This document shows, piece by piece, positions 8,901 through 16,315 of a stretch of 64,000 bases of DNA. Each line of letters opens with the position of its first letter. Position 1 is the stretch's first letter. The translations under genes and the position numbers were made by a program. Source of the stretch: an uncultured Bacteroidales bacterium (GTDB taxonomy: Bacteria > Bacteroidota > Bacteroidia > Bacteroidales > Muribaculaceae); assembly GCA_902781045.1 (NCBI GenBank), contig CACZHT010000002.1:124001-188000 (forward strand), read 5' to 3'. Below the pieces are notes generated by a model. That model was not told the DNA's origin. It saw only the letters and a list, made by a program, of their open reading frames with translations, and did no database searches.

Positions 8901-9085
8901 CGCCCGACCCGGGTGTAAAGGGCGACGTGACCGGTAACGGCCAGGTCGACATCGCCGATGTCAATGCCGTGATTAACATGATGCTGGGCAAAGTTGAGAC
9001 CACTGCCGCCGGCGATGTCACCGGCAATGGCAACATCGACATCGCCGATGTCAATGCCGTCATCAACATCATGCTGGGCAAGTAA
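5981..9085 (+). CDS. Secreted BspA-like leucine-rich repeat protein with C-terminal dockerin-like pair
   Basis: 1034 residues. ATG at 5981 is chosen because it starts a clean signal peptide (RSWLRAAAVTVAALVAVPLLQA); the frame is open upstream but the promoter box lies inside that extension. Residues about 60-560 are LRR_5/BspA-type repeats (IGSSAFAGCTSLPAITLPE, IGQSAFQKAPLTGELVIPA and so on). A non-repetitive domain of about 350 residues follows, with beta-propeller-like text (LYFATTDGKLMYKDENG, KIYISDRNVGIHEMD). The last 60 residues are two EF-hand/dockerin type I repeats (GDVTGNGQVDIADVNAVINMML and a near copy). BspA-like LRR proteins bind host or bacterial surfaces; the tail suggests calcium-dependent docking or a cell-surface tag. 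Cohesin partners are not visible here. Confidence 0.88.
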   Translation: MNTRLSHRSWLRAAAVTVAALVAVPLLQAASITHDGINYTTSGQNATVAKYTIVRATADTPADTLFYSGDIVIPETFEEDGTTYTVIATAANSFLDCKELTSLVLPETCVTIGRNSFKGCTALTVSPIPVTATTIGTGVFNGCSSLQEVVVPPGWIKLVSEEFSGCPLKKLVFADTDTPVELKVDMFGKTAETKLAINTLEEIYIGRHIDASKYQNNEQPFHNLTSLKTLTIGGYETSLASTMFQGCTALTDVTFAEGNLVATIGSSAFAGCTSLPAITLPEAVTAIEQSTFNGCRALSSVTMGNNVTSIGITAFYNTALSTIALPEALTTIGQSAFQKAPLTGELVIPAGVTAIGTQAFAETQLTGISIPAATTSIGAAAFAPIPTLANLTLAEDNTAFGLIDGILTTSDGKRLLVTAHQAPDAQTAINNDMIETIDNYGLAYSPMLSVELGALKQIGNYAFYNSKVESFLLRSHVTVGQNAFNGAALKDITITEGRNEIPMGLCANCPELTTVNLPSSTTNIMRDAFGNCPKLEAMELPANVNYMESGAVPSAIKTLRVLNPTPAALAAGVYSASQGDVECKVATASVDKFKAAPQWQYLNIVGDATIEAGTAALGCPTGLYFATTDGKLMYKDENGEVIDTKFNAGEHAFTLQSYKNRIYVAVAGHNFTYQDPAQPLGDGELFYVNNTNGIFYRVGVLNNVGYAPSEDPFTMFIHEATNKIYISDRNVGIHEMDADTTGLYGQQPFLLQNQWLPYYNDQISWGSITGGFTIDSNGIFWMTKKFNGLGLLRFTRADIYPDGGQGKTQHYKVLFKDDIIKTIYLDEANGYLYMNLLRDHNNTCVPGIYRIALSKLQNADGSDKEGNDLLTMADCELIDDSPIAREVNSSFESSGEVPNVAQITSDGENIYWGYIAPEDDADALTGSVALDPSNPLHHSGIKCIKADAETPVVQFAVENVKAYGIAGATFVPDTPDPGVKGDVTGNGQVDIADVNAVINMMLGKVETTAAGDVTGNGNIDIADVNAVINIMLGK

Positions 9086-9108
9086 GTCACACTACTATCC
9101 CCGACAAC

Positions 9109-9147
9109 AATCGGGTGCCTGGTCGCTAATTGACCAGGCACCCGATT
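9109..9147. terminator. Bidirectional terminator hairpin between convergent genes
   Basis: A perfect 16-bp inverted repeat (9109-9124 with 9132-9147) around a 7-nt loop, between the LRR gene (plus) and the HIT gene (minus). The A/T ends of the arms give short T tracts on both strands. Confidence 0.8.
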
Positions 9148-9171
9148 AATGATTTCAGCCAGCTGCTTCGT

Positions 9172-9567
9172 TTACTTGAAATTGGCTGCTATTGAGCCTG
9201 CAATGGCGGCCATCTCGTCGGCGGGGAGCGTGAGTTTCGGCTTGCGGAAGTCCATGTCGCTCTCTTGGTTGAGTGGCACGAGATGGATGTGGCAGTGTGG
9301 CACCTCCATGCCCAGCACAGCTATGCCCACGCGTTTGCATTGCATGGCGGGCTTGATGGCCATTGCCACGCGGCGGGCAAAGGCCCACAGTCCCTGATAC
9401 TCCTCGTCGTTGAGGTCCATCATGTAGTCAACCTCATGCTTGGGAATGACGAGTGTATGCCCCTTGGCCATCGGTGCGATGTCGAGGAACGCATAGTAGT
9501 TCTCGTCCTCGGCAACCTTGTAGCTGGGAATCTCACCAGCCACGATTCTGCTGAATATTGAAGCCAT
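9172..9567 (-). CDS. HIT-family nucleotide hydrolase/transferase
   Basis: 131 residues. The histidine triad H91-C-H93-I-H95-L-V-P-L is intact, preceded by the N-terminal IFSRIVAGEIPSYKVAEDE typical of HinT-type proteins. HinT-like enzymes hydrolyse purine nucleoside phosphoramidates and AMP conjugates in the cytoplasm. The gene lies 73 nt downstream of greA on the same strand with no promoter box visible between them, so they are probably co-transcribed. Confidence 0.95.
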   Translation of the reverse strand: MASIFSRIVAGEIPSYKVAEDENYYAFLDIAPMAKGHTLVIPKHEVDYMMDLNDEEYQGLWAFARRVAMAIKPAMQCKRVGIAVLGMEVPHCHIHLVPLNQESDMDFRKPKLTLPADEMAAIAGSIAANFK

Positions 9568-9640
9568 CTTTTTTAGAATTGAGATTTGTAATGCTTTGTC
9601 GTTTTTTTAAAACAGCGAATGCACATTCATTGAATTATGG

Positions 9641-10111
9641 TCAGATGGCGATGTCGAGAATCTCGAACTGCATCTTGCCAGCCGGAGCCTGGACATCGAC
9701 CACTTCTCCCACCTTGTGGCCCAGCAGCCCCTTGGCAATGGGCGTGGTGATTGAGATTTTGCCTTCGCGCAGGTTGGCCTCGGTCTCGGTGACGATGGTA
9801 TAGGTCATCTTGGCACCGTTGGCCACATTCTTGATGGTGACGCGGTTGAGAAGCTGCACCTCGTCTGTGCTGATTTTGCTCTCATCGATGATGCGTGCGC
9901 CGGCCACCAGGTTCTTGAGTTCGGCAATCTTTGCCTCGAGCAGTCCTTGACGCTCCTTGGCGGCATCATACTCGGCGTTCTCAGACAGGTCGCCCTTGTC
10001 TCTAGCCTCACGTATAGCGTTAATCACTTCGGGTCTTTCGACATTCTCCAGATGTGCAAGTTCAGCCATTTTCTTATCGTAACCCTCTTGGGTCATGTAA
10101 ACAATAGCCAT
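9641..10111 (-). CDS. greA: Transcription elongation factor GreA
   Basis: 156 residues, the standard length. The N-terminal coiled coil (MTQEGYDKKMAELAHLENVERPEVINAIREARDKGDLSENAEYDAAKERQ) contains the GDLSENAEYD tip whose acidic residues (D, E) reach into the RNA polymerase secondary channel. The C-terminal FKBP-like domain ends ISITTPIAKGLLGHKVGEVVDVQAP. GreA stimulates cleavage of backtracked RNA so stalled polymerase can resume. The leader is about 90 nt. Confidence 0.98.
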   Translation of the reverse strand: MAIVYMTQEGYDKKMAELAHLENVERPEVINAIREARDKGDLSENAEYDAAKERQGLLEAKIAELKNLVAGARIIDESKISTDEVQLLNRVTIKNVANGAKMTYTIVTETEANLREGKISITTPIAKGLLGHKVGEVVDVQAPAGKMQFEILDIAI

Positions 10112-10203
10112 AGATGTCAGTTTTTCTTTTCGTAAAAAAATTGAAGAACCCCGTTGCTTGCGCCAGGATCCCCCGTGAATGTTCTCTGAAAGTTTTAGTG
10201 TTG

Positions 10204-10211
10204 CAAAGGTA
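10204..10211 (-). promoter_or_regulatory. -7 promoter box of greA-HIT unit
   Basis: Minus-strand TACCTTTG, exact match to TAnnTTTG, about 93 nt upstream of greA. Confidence 0.7.
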
Positions 10212-10275
10212 ATGCAACTTTTACACTTGGCAAAATTTTTGCAGCCCTTAGGGACTAGATTTTAGGATTATTAAC

Positions 10276-11709
10276 CTAACCGCGCCATTGCTTAACGAGT
10301 TGTAAGGCACTCACTGCCAGGCTGACCACAGTCACAACGAGTGCCACCCACAACCAGCCTGCCTCAACCGCCATGACCACCGCCACAGCCACAGCCAGTG
10401 CCCACAACCAGCGCACCACACTGGAGCGCGACAAGCTCAGACGATAGTGCCCAAAGTAGACCACAGCAATGATGGCGGTGTAAACCACATACCATGTCAG
10501 GAAAGCCACCCCCAGCCCGGTGATTCCCCACCAGCGGTAGAAGAGGATGTTTAGCCCCAGCCCCACCATGGCACTGATGCCCTCGGTGATGACATAGGTG
10601 CGGCCGTCGCCCCTGGCCAAGATGACAAACGACATGCACCACGACAGCGCACGCATGACCATGCCCACCATGCCCCACGACACCATGGAGTGGATGACCG
10701 TGAAGTCACTGCTGTACAGGAGCCACACGATGGGTTGGCGCAGCAATACAAACACAGCCACCACAGGAGCCAGCACCAGCATAGCTACAGTGACCTCTTG
10801 CGAGACCGACTGGCGCACGCGCTCCGGGTCATCGGCCAACTGTGCCAGCCGCGGATAGTACTCCATGCCCAAGGCGGTGAGGATGAGCCCGGTGTACTTG
10901 TTGATGAGCGTGTATCCGGCCTGATAGTGCCCCACAGCGGCAGTACCCGCCTCCTGATTGAGCCAGGCATTGAACACATAACTGGCCAGAATGGTGACGA
11001 AATTGCCGATGGTCATGTAGACGCCCAGCTTGACAAAGTCGCGCCCCATGGCCACAGTCTCGCTGTGCGAGACCCGGGCCGGAGGAAACTCACGGTTGCG
11101 CAACAACCATATCATCAGCGCATTGCAGGCCGCATAAGAAATGATGGACGGCAACACGCTGCGCTCGCGCAGCCAGTAGAACAGCGGTATGGAGATGAGC
11201 AGCCCCAGCAGGGTGCCGCTCACACTGGCCCTTGCCAACCGCTTGAGCCGCCGCGAGCCTTGCAGCACAGCTTGCTCGCCATTGCTGATGGCCATGAGCA
11301 ATACGGCCACACTCAGTGCGACAAAGCCCCACATGTGGTCTTGAGTGCCAAAGGTGACCTGACTCAACAACGGTGACAACATCAAAGTGAGCAAAGCTCC
11401 CCCCAGTCCCAGCCACAGCGACCAGCGCCGCACCACCACAATGATGCGAGCGATGAGCGAGCGGTCATCACTGGCCATAGCCTGCGAGATGTCACGGACA
11501 CTGCTGCCGCGTATGCCCAGATTGGTGCCTGTGTTGAGCATCTCGAGGGCATTGTTGAACAGTCCGAACAGCCCCACCCCCACCGGGCCTATCCAGATGG
11601 CGACGAGCTTGGTGCGCACGATAGAGCAGATGATGCCCATCACTTGCACGCCACCGAAGAGGCCCATCGCCTTCATCGCCAGCCGAGATATGTTATTCTC
11701 CTTTTTCAA
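10276..11709 (-). CDS. Oligosaccharide flippase / O-antigen translocase (MOP superfamily)
   Basis: 477 residues with 12-14 hydrophobic segments. The N-terminus KAMGLFGGVQVMGIICSIVRTKLVAIWIGPVGVGLFGLFNNALEM matches Wzx/RfbX-type polysaccharide export proteins of Bacteroidota. It would flip undecaprenyl-linked oligosaccharide across the inner membrane during O-antigen or exopolysaccharide synthesis. It lies 48 nt downstream of a FemAB/GNAT-type acyltransferase gene on the same strand and is probably co-transcribed with it. The spacer between them is rich in TCTAGA-like repeats. Confidence 0.9.
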   Translation of the reverse strand: MKKENNISRLAMKAMGLFGGVQVMGIICSIVRTKLVAIWIGPVGVGLFGLFNNALEMLNTGTNLGIRGSSVRDISQAMASDDRSLIARIIVVVRRWSLWLGLGGALLTLMLSPLLSQVTFGTQDHMWGFVALSVAVLLMAISNGEQAVLQGSRRLKRLARASVSGTLLGLLISIPLFYWLRERSVLPSIISYAACNALMIWLLRNREFPPARVSHSETVAMGRDFVKLGVYMTIGNFVTILASYVFNAWLNQEAGTAAVGHYQAGYTLINKYTGLILTALGMEYYPRLAQLADDPERVRQSVSQEVTVAMLVLAPVVAVFVLLRQPIVWLLYSSDFTVIHSMVSWGMVGMVMRALSWCMSFVILARGDGRTYVITEGISAMVGLGLNILFYRWWGITGLGVAFLTWYVVYTAIIAVVYFGHYRLSLSRSSVVRWLWALAVAVAVVMAVEAGWLWVALVVTVVSLAVSALQLVKQWRG

Positions 11710-11757
11710 CTGGAGGAACTAGATATCCTAGATAATCTAGAAGTTCTAGAACATAGC

Positions 11758-12702
11758 TTAATTAATGTTCAATTCATATATTGGATAGATGATGCCGCGG
11801 CCTCCCAGACGGCACTTTTGCTGCACGAGGCCTCGATTGAGCACAGTGCCGTGCCGCTCGGTCGAGATGCCGAAGTCAAAGTAGCGGAACTCCCGCTCGG
11901 CATAGTGTGCAATCAGCCAGTCGAACAAGAGAGTCAATGCCTTGATTTCTCGCCCACGAGGTGAGGCGGCGATGTATTGCGCATGAGCCACTGGCCCCAG
12001 CTCGAACATCACCACGCCAGCCACCAACTCGCCACCGGCAGTGGCCGTGAACAGCCGTATGCGGTCAGGGAACCGCTTGACCAGCAGCCGAATCTCTTCG
12101 ACAGAGTGGACAGGGCGCGTGTCATGACGGTCGGCCAACACTTGGCCAAGCACCTGCCAGTAGCTCTCCCAGTCCTGACAGCGACCAACCTCGACCCCTG
12201 CGCGCCTTGCGGCATTTGCCGCACTGCGGCAGCCACGATCCAGCGGCAAACGATTGGCCAAGTCGATGGTCGACGAGACGCCACACTCCCGCAGCTGTGC
12301 ACCACACCGCCACAAGGCATAGATGTCGTCCTCGGCCGGATAGCGGTGGTAGATGTGCGGCACCGGCTTGTACACCAGGTGCTTGAATCCGTTGTTCCTC
12401 AGGTAGTCCACGGCCAGCTCCATCACATCGAGCATCACAGAGGGGTCGATGTGCTTGCTGGGCATGATCCAGCTGCCGTAGGTCAGCCCCTGGTGCGACC
12501 ACAGTGTGTCGCCATCTTGATTGGCGGGCAGCACGGCCAGCATGACACCGTCGCGCACGGCCACCAGCGAGTGGTCGACGAAACGGTCGCTGTGATAGTC
12601 CATGAACCCTCGCAGGTGCAGCATGTTGCCATTGCGCGCCCCTGCCACCAGTTCATCCCAGTCGGGCCGCATCTCGGGCGTATATCGTACAATCTCAATC
12701 AT
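11758..12702 (-). CDS. FemAB/GNAT-like acyltransferase
   Basis: 314 residues, soluble. The sequence MIEIVRYTPEMRPDWDELVAGARNGNMLHLRGFMDYH is the FemAB-type opening (target donor entry), and the C-terminal half has a GNAT core (GELVAGVVMFELGPVAHAQYIAASPRGREIKALTLLFDWLIAHY) ending RYFDFGISTERHGTVLNRGLVQQK, which is conserved in Bacteroidota polysaccharide-cluster acyltransferases. It probably acylates a sugar or peptide of a surface polymer before export by the adjacent flippase. The acyl donor is not evident. First gene of the unit, with a promoter box 20 nt upstream. Confidence 0.78.
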   Translation of the reverse strand: MIEIVRYTPEMRPDWDELVAGARNGNMLHLRGFMDYHSDRFVDHSLVAVRDGVMLAVLPANQDGDTLWSHQGLTYGSWIMPSKHIDPSVMLDVMELAVDYLRNNGFKHLVYKPVPHIYHRYPAEDDIYALWRCGAQLRECGVSSTIDLANRLPLDRGCRSAANAARRAGVEVGRCQDWESYWQVLGQVLADRHDTRPVHSVEEIRLLVKRFPDRIRLFTATAGGELVAGVVMFELGPVAHAQYIAASPRGREIKALTLLFDWLIAHYAEREFRYFDFGISTERHGTVLNRGLVQQKCRLGGRGIIYPIYELNIN

Positions 12703-12721
12703 TGTCCATGTTTTGAAACTG

Positions 12722-12729
12722 CAAAAGTA
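12722..12729 (-). promoter_or_regulatory. -7 promoter box of acyltransferase-flippase unit
   Basis: Minus-strand TACTTTTG, exact TAnnTTTG match, 19 nt upstream of the start at 12702. Confidence 0.65.
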
Positions 12730-12805
12730 GTAAAAAAAATGCGATTGCCAGTTGCTCGCGTGCCTTTAGAATGCCTGGACAATCAAAAAAGCCGAAATCA
12801 GAGAC

Positions 12806-13582
12806 TCACTTGATCGACATCCAGTAGTGTCGTTCGTCGGCCGACATGCGCTCGATGGCATAGCGCAACGCCGTGCGCGGCATCTCATGGGCATGCCGTT
12901 CTAGGAACTGCCGCAGCAGGTCCATGCTGACCCGCTTGCCCAACTCACGCAGCATCCATCCCACGGCCTTGTGCATCAAGTCGTGCGGGTGATGCAGGTG
13001 TCGCTCGGCATAGCGCAAGCAGTAGCCCGGGTCGCCCTGCTGTGTTGTCTTCCAGGTGCAGACGATGCTCATGCGCTGCAGCCACAGGTTGTCACTGTCG
13101 GCCAGGCGGTCGAGCACTTGCAGCTTGTAGTCATGGTGCATGGCCACACCGGTGCCGCCCATTGCAGTGGGCAAGAGCAGCCAGTGTCCCAACACCTTGG
13201 GTGCCGACAGGTCGACCAAATCCCAGTTGTTGGCGCACGCGGCATTGTCGATATATAGTTGCACTACCTTGTCGCGACGTGCTATGGCATCCGGTGCTTC
13301 CAGCAGGCGTCGACGAGCATCTCGCTCAAAACGGTCGACCAGCAGCAACAGCCCACACAAGCGTACCTCGTGCCAGCGGCAGGTCAGCAACTGCGGCACC
13401 TCATTGAGAGGCAAGTCGGCAGCCCATCGCACCACCTGGCGCGTCTGTGGCACCTTCAGCCCCAGGAACTCATCTCCCGCGCCATACTGGCCCGGTGCGG
13501 TCTTGAAGAAGCGCATCAACACCAGGCGCTGCGCCTCATTGCGCTGCGCCTCCATCGCTGCAATCACCTCACTGGCCGTCAT
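12806..13582 (-). CDS. AlkD-like DNA alkylation repair protein
   Basis: 258 residues of all-helical HEAT-like (ALK) repeats. Recognisable AlkD features are NNWDLVDLSAPKVLG, with the conserved Trp and Asp that line the DNA-facing groove, and WLQRMSIVCTW, with a second groove Trp. Near the N-terminus is FLGLKVPQTRQVVR. AlkD-type glycosylases remove positively charged 3- and 7-alkyl purines without flipping the base. The start codon directly abuts the upstream gene's stop (13583), so it is translated from the same mRNA as the FMN reductase. Confidence 0.9.
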   Translation of the reverse strand: MTASEVIAAMEAQRNEAQRLVLMRFFKTAPGQYGAGDEFLGLKVPQTRQVVRWAADLPLNEVPQLLTCRWHEVRLCGLLLLVDRFERDARRRLLEAPDAIARRDKVVQLYIDNAACANNWDLVDLSAPKVLGHWLLLPTAMGGTGVAMHHDYKLQVLDRLADSDNLWLQRMSIVCTWKTTQQGDPGYCLRYAERHLHHPHDLMHKAVGWMLRELGKRVSMDLLRQFLERHAHEMPRTALRYAIERMSADERHYWMSIK

Positions 13583-14206
13583 CTATCGGATGAAGTGGGT
13601 GAATACGTGAGGTTCATACTGGGGATATTCAGGCTTGCCGTCACGATGAATCTTCTGGAGCAGCCAAGCCATGTTCAAACCCAGGGTGCGCATGGTCTGC
13701 ATGCCCTCAGCATCGAGTGCCGCCTCGCCCTGCTCACGGCCATAGACTATGTTCCAGTACTGCGAGGTGACGATGGGCATGTTGAGCATCTCAAAGGGCA
13801 GGTTCATCGTCTGGTAGGTAGCCGATGCCCCGCCACGGCGGCACACGGCCACCGATGCGGCAGGCTTGCCCATGGCTGCCGGTGCGTTGCAGTAGAGCAC
13901 GCGCTGCATGAGTGCAAGCAGCGTGCCGTTTGGCTGGCCGTAATAAGTGGGTGACCCGATGACCAGTCCGTCGGCCTCAACCAGTTTCTCAACCACACGG
14001 TTGCACAAGTCATCGTCAAACACGCATCTTCCCAGCCCCTTGTCCCAGCAGGTGTTGCAGCCGATGCAACCACGCACGGGTTTGGTGCCAATCTGCACAA
14101 TCTCGGTGTCGACGCCCTGGGCGTTCAGTGTCTTTGCCACCTCGCTCAGCGCGAGGAAGGTGTTGCCCTTGCTGTGGGCACTGCCATTAATCAATAATAC
14201 CTTCAT
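13583..14206 (-). CDS. Flavodoxin-family NAD(P)H-dependent FMN oxidoreductase
   Basis: 207 residues. The FMN phosphate loop is NGSAHSKGNT (7-16). A cysteine cluster RGCIGCNTCWDKGLGRC (C47, C50, C53, C61) is characteristic of the iron-sulfur-flavoprotein-like NADPH-dependent FMN reductase family. SPTYYGQPNGTL holds the isoalloxazine loop. The cysteines could bind an iron-sulfur cluster, which is inference. It forms a two-gene unit with the AlkD-like gene, with zero spacing. Confidence 0.9.
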   Translation of the reverse strand: MKVLLINGSAHSKGNTFLALSEVAKTLNAQGVDTEIVQIGTKPVRGCIGCNTCWDKGLGRCVFDDDLCNRVVEKLVEADGLVIGSPTYYGQPNGTLLALMQRVLYCNAPAAMGKPAASVAVCRRGGASATYQTMNLPFEMLNMPIVTSQYWNIVYGREQGEAALDAEGMQTMRTLGLNMAWLLQKIHRDGKPEYPQYEPHVFTHFIR

Positions 14207-14233
14207 GTGAGTTCTGACTTAAATTTGAGTTGA

Positions 14234-14241
14234 CAAATTTA
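14234..14241 (-). promoter_or_regulatory. -7 promoter box of FMN reductase-AlkD unit
   Basis: Minus-strand TAAATTTG, exact TAnnTTTG match, 27 nt upstream of the start. Confidence 0.6.
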
Positions 14242-14273
14242 CTCAAAAATCTGGACTGTGACAAACAATTGCA

Positions 14274-15770
14274 TCAAATTCGCGATTTTTGGCGTTTGGT
14301 GACAGGCAGGACAATGGCCAACAGTTCGATGGCAAGGGCGTAGTAGACGGCGTCGCCGGGGAGCGAGAGGAACTTGGCCAGCAGCATGGCGGCGACACCG
14401 ATGGGCATGGCCAGCAAGATGCGACGCGGCCCGAAGCGCCCAGGCAGCCACAAGGCAAAGCTCAAGGGGAACAGGATGGACACCGCCCGCAGGCCCAACG
14501 AGAGGAAGCCCAAGTCGTTGATGAAGGTATTGTTGCACAACAGTGCCACAACGACAGCCACAGTCAGCACGGCAGCAATGCTCAGACGCACCTGCTGCAG
14601 CTGGGACAAGCGCGACACGCCTCGCCACAGATTGCTGTAGACATCGCGCACCAGGATGGTGGCAACGCCTAGCGAGAGACCACTGCCACAGCCCAGGATG
14701 TTGATGAGCAATGTGCCGAGCATGATGCCACCCAGCCATGCCGGCAGGTGACGCAAGATGAAAGCCGGGAAAGCCTGAGCCGAATTCTCGATGACCCCGA
14801 TGCCTGCGGGCAACGCCTCGCCGGCCTGCCGCATGGCGGCCCACTCGTCGGCAGTGACATAGTGTCCGCGCATGTAGATGCCCACCAGGGTGCATGCCGC
14901 ACCGATGATGGGCAGGCAGATGGCGCAAATCAATGCCCCACGACGGGCTTTGGGTGTGGTCGACGCCGACCAGATGCATTGGGCATAGGTCTGCGTGGCG
15001 ACCACTCCCAGCACCAGCGACAAGCAGCCGCCCAAGTCCTTCATCGCGCCACGAGCCACCAGACTGCCATAGCGGTGATGGATGCTCTCGATGTCGTTCA
15101 AACCATTGAATTGACACAACGCCGATGACTGATAGGCCGCATCAACCCCATCGCGCAACCCCGAGAAGCCACCGGCCAGGTGCCACACAATCATGCCGGC
15201 AGCCAACGAGCTGAAGTAGAGCAGCACCAACTTGATGATGCCGCTAAATCCGGCACTGCGTATGCCGCCGAACAGGACAAACAGCATGATGAGCACCGCC
15301 CCCACCACCGATGCCCACAGCATGGGCATGCCGAAAAAACTGCTGATCATGGCTCCTGACGAGAGCACCTGCGAGACGATGCTGATGAAGATGCCCACCA
15401 TGCACAGCACCGAGCCCACGGTCTCGGCCTTGCGGCCATACTCGCGCCGCACGACCTCGAGCAGCGTCGAGCAGCCGCTGCGACGCAGCGGCCCGGCATA
15501 GACATATCCCAGCAGCAGCGACCCGATGGCCGCACCCAGTGTGAACCACCATGCCGACAAGCCGTAGCAGAAAGCCAACTGCGCCGTGCCGATGGTCGAC
15601 TGCCCGCCAGCCATGGTGCCCAGCAAGGCTCCGCCCACGAGCCATGTTCCCGATGTGCCTCCCGTGATGAAGCTGCTCGCGTCTTGCACCTTGCGACCCG
15701 ACCACCAGCTCACACCCAGTAGCACACTCACCGTGAGCAAAACGCCCATAATATGTATTGAAGTTATCAT
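14274..15770 (-). CDS. Sodium:solute symporter family protein
   Basis: 498 residues with about 13 hydrophobic segments. The N-terminal VKV-less core WWSGRKVQDASSFITGGTSGTWLVGGALLGTMAGGQSTIGTAQLAFCYGLSAWWFTLGAAIG matches the SSS family (LeuT fold), where TM1 is broken at a Gly-rich stretch and the Na2 site is formed with TM8. The substrate (sugar, amino acid, vitamin or sialic acid) cannot be told. Monocistronic, with its promoter 31 nt upstream; it is divergent from the VOC/GH3 unit, whose promoter lies about 90 bp away. Confidence 0.9.
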   Translation of the reverse strand: MITSIHIMGVLLTVSVLLGVSWWSGRKVQDASSFITGGTSGTWLVGGALLGTMAGGQSTIGTAQLAFCYGLSAWWFTLGAAIGSLLLGYVYAGPLRRSGCSTLLEVVRREYGRKAETVGSVLCMVGIFISIVSQVLSSGAMISSFFGMPMLWASVVGAVLIMLFVLFGGIRSAGFSGIIKLVLLYFSSLAAGMIVWHLAGGFSGLRDGVDAAYQSSALCQFNGLNDIESIHHRYGSLVARGAMKDLGGCLSLVLGVVATQTYAQCIWSASTTPKARRGALICAICLPIIGAACTLVGIYMRGHYVTADEWAAMRQAGEALPAGIGVIENSAQAFPAFILRHLPAWLGGIMLGTLLINILGCGSGLSLGVATILVRDVYSNLWRGVSRLSQLQQVRLSIAAVLTVAVVVALLCNNTFINDLGFLSLGLRAVSILFPLSFALWLPGRFGPRRILLAMPIGVAAMLLAKFLSLPGDAVYYALAIELLAIVLPVTKRQKSRI

Positions 15771-15801
15771 CGGTGTTAATGGTTAAACTTTTTTGCGGCT
15801 G

Positions 15802-15809
15802 CAAAGGTA
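15802..15809 (-). promoter_or_regulatory. -7 promoter box of SSS symporter
   Basis: Minus-strand TACCTTTG, exact match, 31 nt upstream of the start. Confidence 0.7.
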
Positions 15810-15896
15810 CTACATTTTTGGACAACCGGCCAACCATTTCTTGCACCATCGGACTTTTTCTGATGCCCAACCATGACATGTGCTGCAAAAATTTAG

Positions 15897-15904
15897 TACC
15901 TTTG
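15897..15904 (+). promoter_or_regulatory. -7 promoter box of VOC-GH3 unit
   Basis: TACCTTTG, exact match, 18 nt upstream of the VOC start at 15923. Confidence 0.7.
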
Positions 15905-15922
15905 CGGCCAAAACCGACAACT

Positions 15923-16315
15923 ATGCTCAAATTGGAAAAAGTGCATCACATTGCCATCATCTGCTCGGACTATCACCGCAGTCTAGATTTTTACACCCGC
16001 GTACTTGGCCTGAATATCTTGGCCGAGAACTACCGTCCAGAAACACAATCATATAAGACCGACCTTGCTCTGGGCGATAACTATGTGATTGAACTCTTCT
16101 CCTTTCCCTCCCCGCCTCAACGTCCTAGCCATCCCGAGGCAGCCGGCTTGCGCCATCTGGCATTTGCCGTCCAGTCGATTGATGATGCTGTGCATCAGCT
16201 GGATGCGCTGGGCGTGGCGCACGAGGAGATCCGCACCGACGGCTACACAGGCAAGCGGTTCCTCTTCTTCTACGACCCCGACCATCAGCCCCTGGAACTG
16301 TATGAACAAAATTAA
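15923..16315 (+). CDS. VOC-superfamily (glyoxalase-like) protein
   Basis: 130 residues, a single two-module VOC fold. ATG at 15923 is chosen because it gives the classic MLKLEKVHHIAIICSDYHRSLDFYTRVLGL and follows the promoter closely; the frame extends upstream through the promoter, which rules out that longer form. Metal ligands are in place: H in VHHIAI, E in YVIELFS, H in GLRHLAF and a C-terminal E in PLELYEQ. It resembles the small YaeR/SMU1112c-type dioxygenase-like VOC proteins of unknown substrate. Its last 14 nt overlap the following GH3 gene. Confidence 0.9.
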   Translation: MLKLEKVHHIAIICSDYHRSLDFYTRVLGLNILAENYRPETQSYKTDLALGDNYVIELFSFPSPPQRPSHPEAAGLRHLAFAVQSIDDAVHQLDALGVAHEEIRTDGYTGKRFLFFYDPDHQPLELYEQN

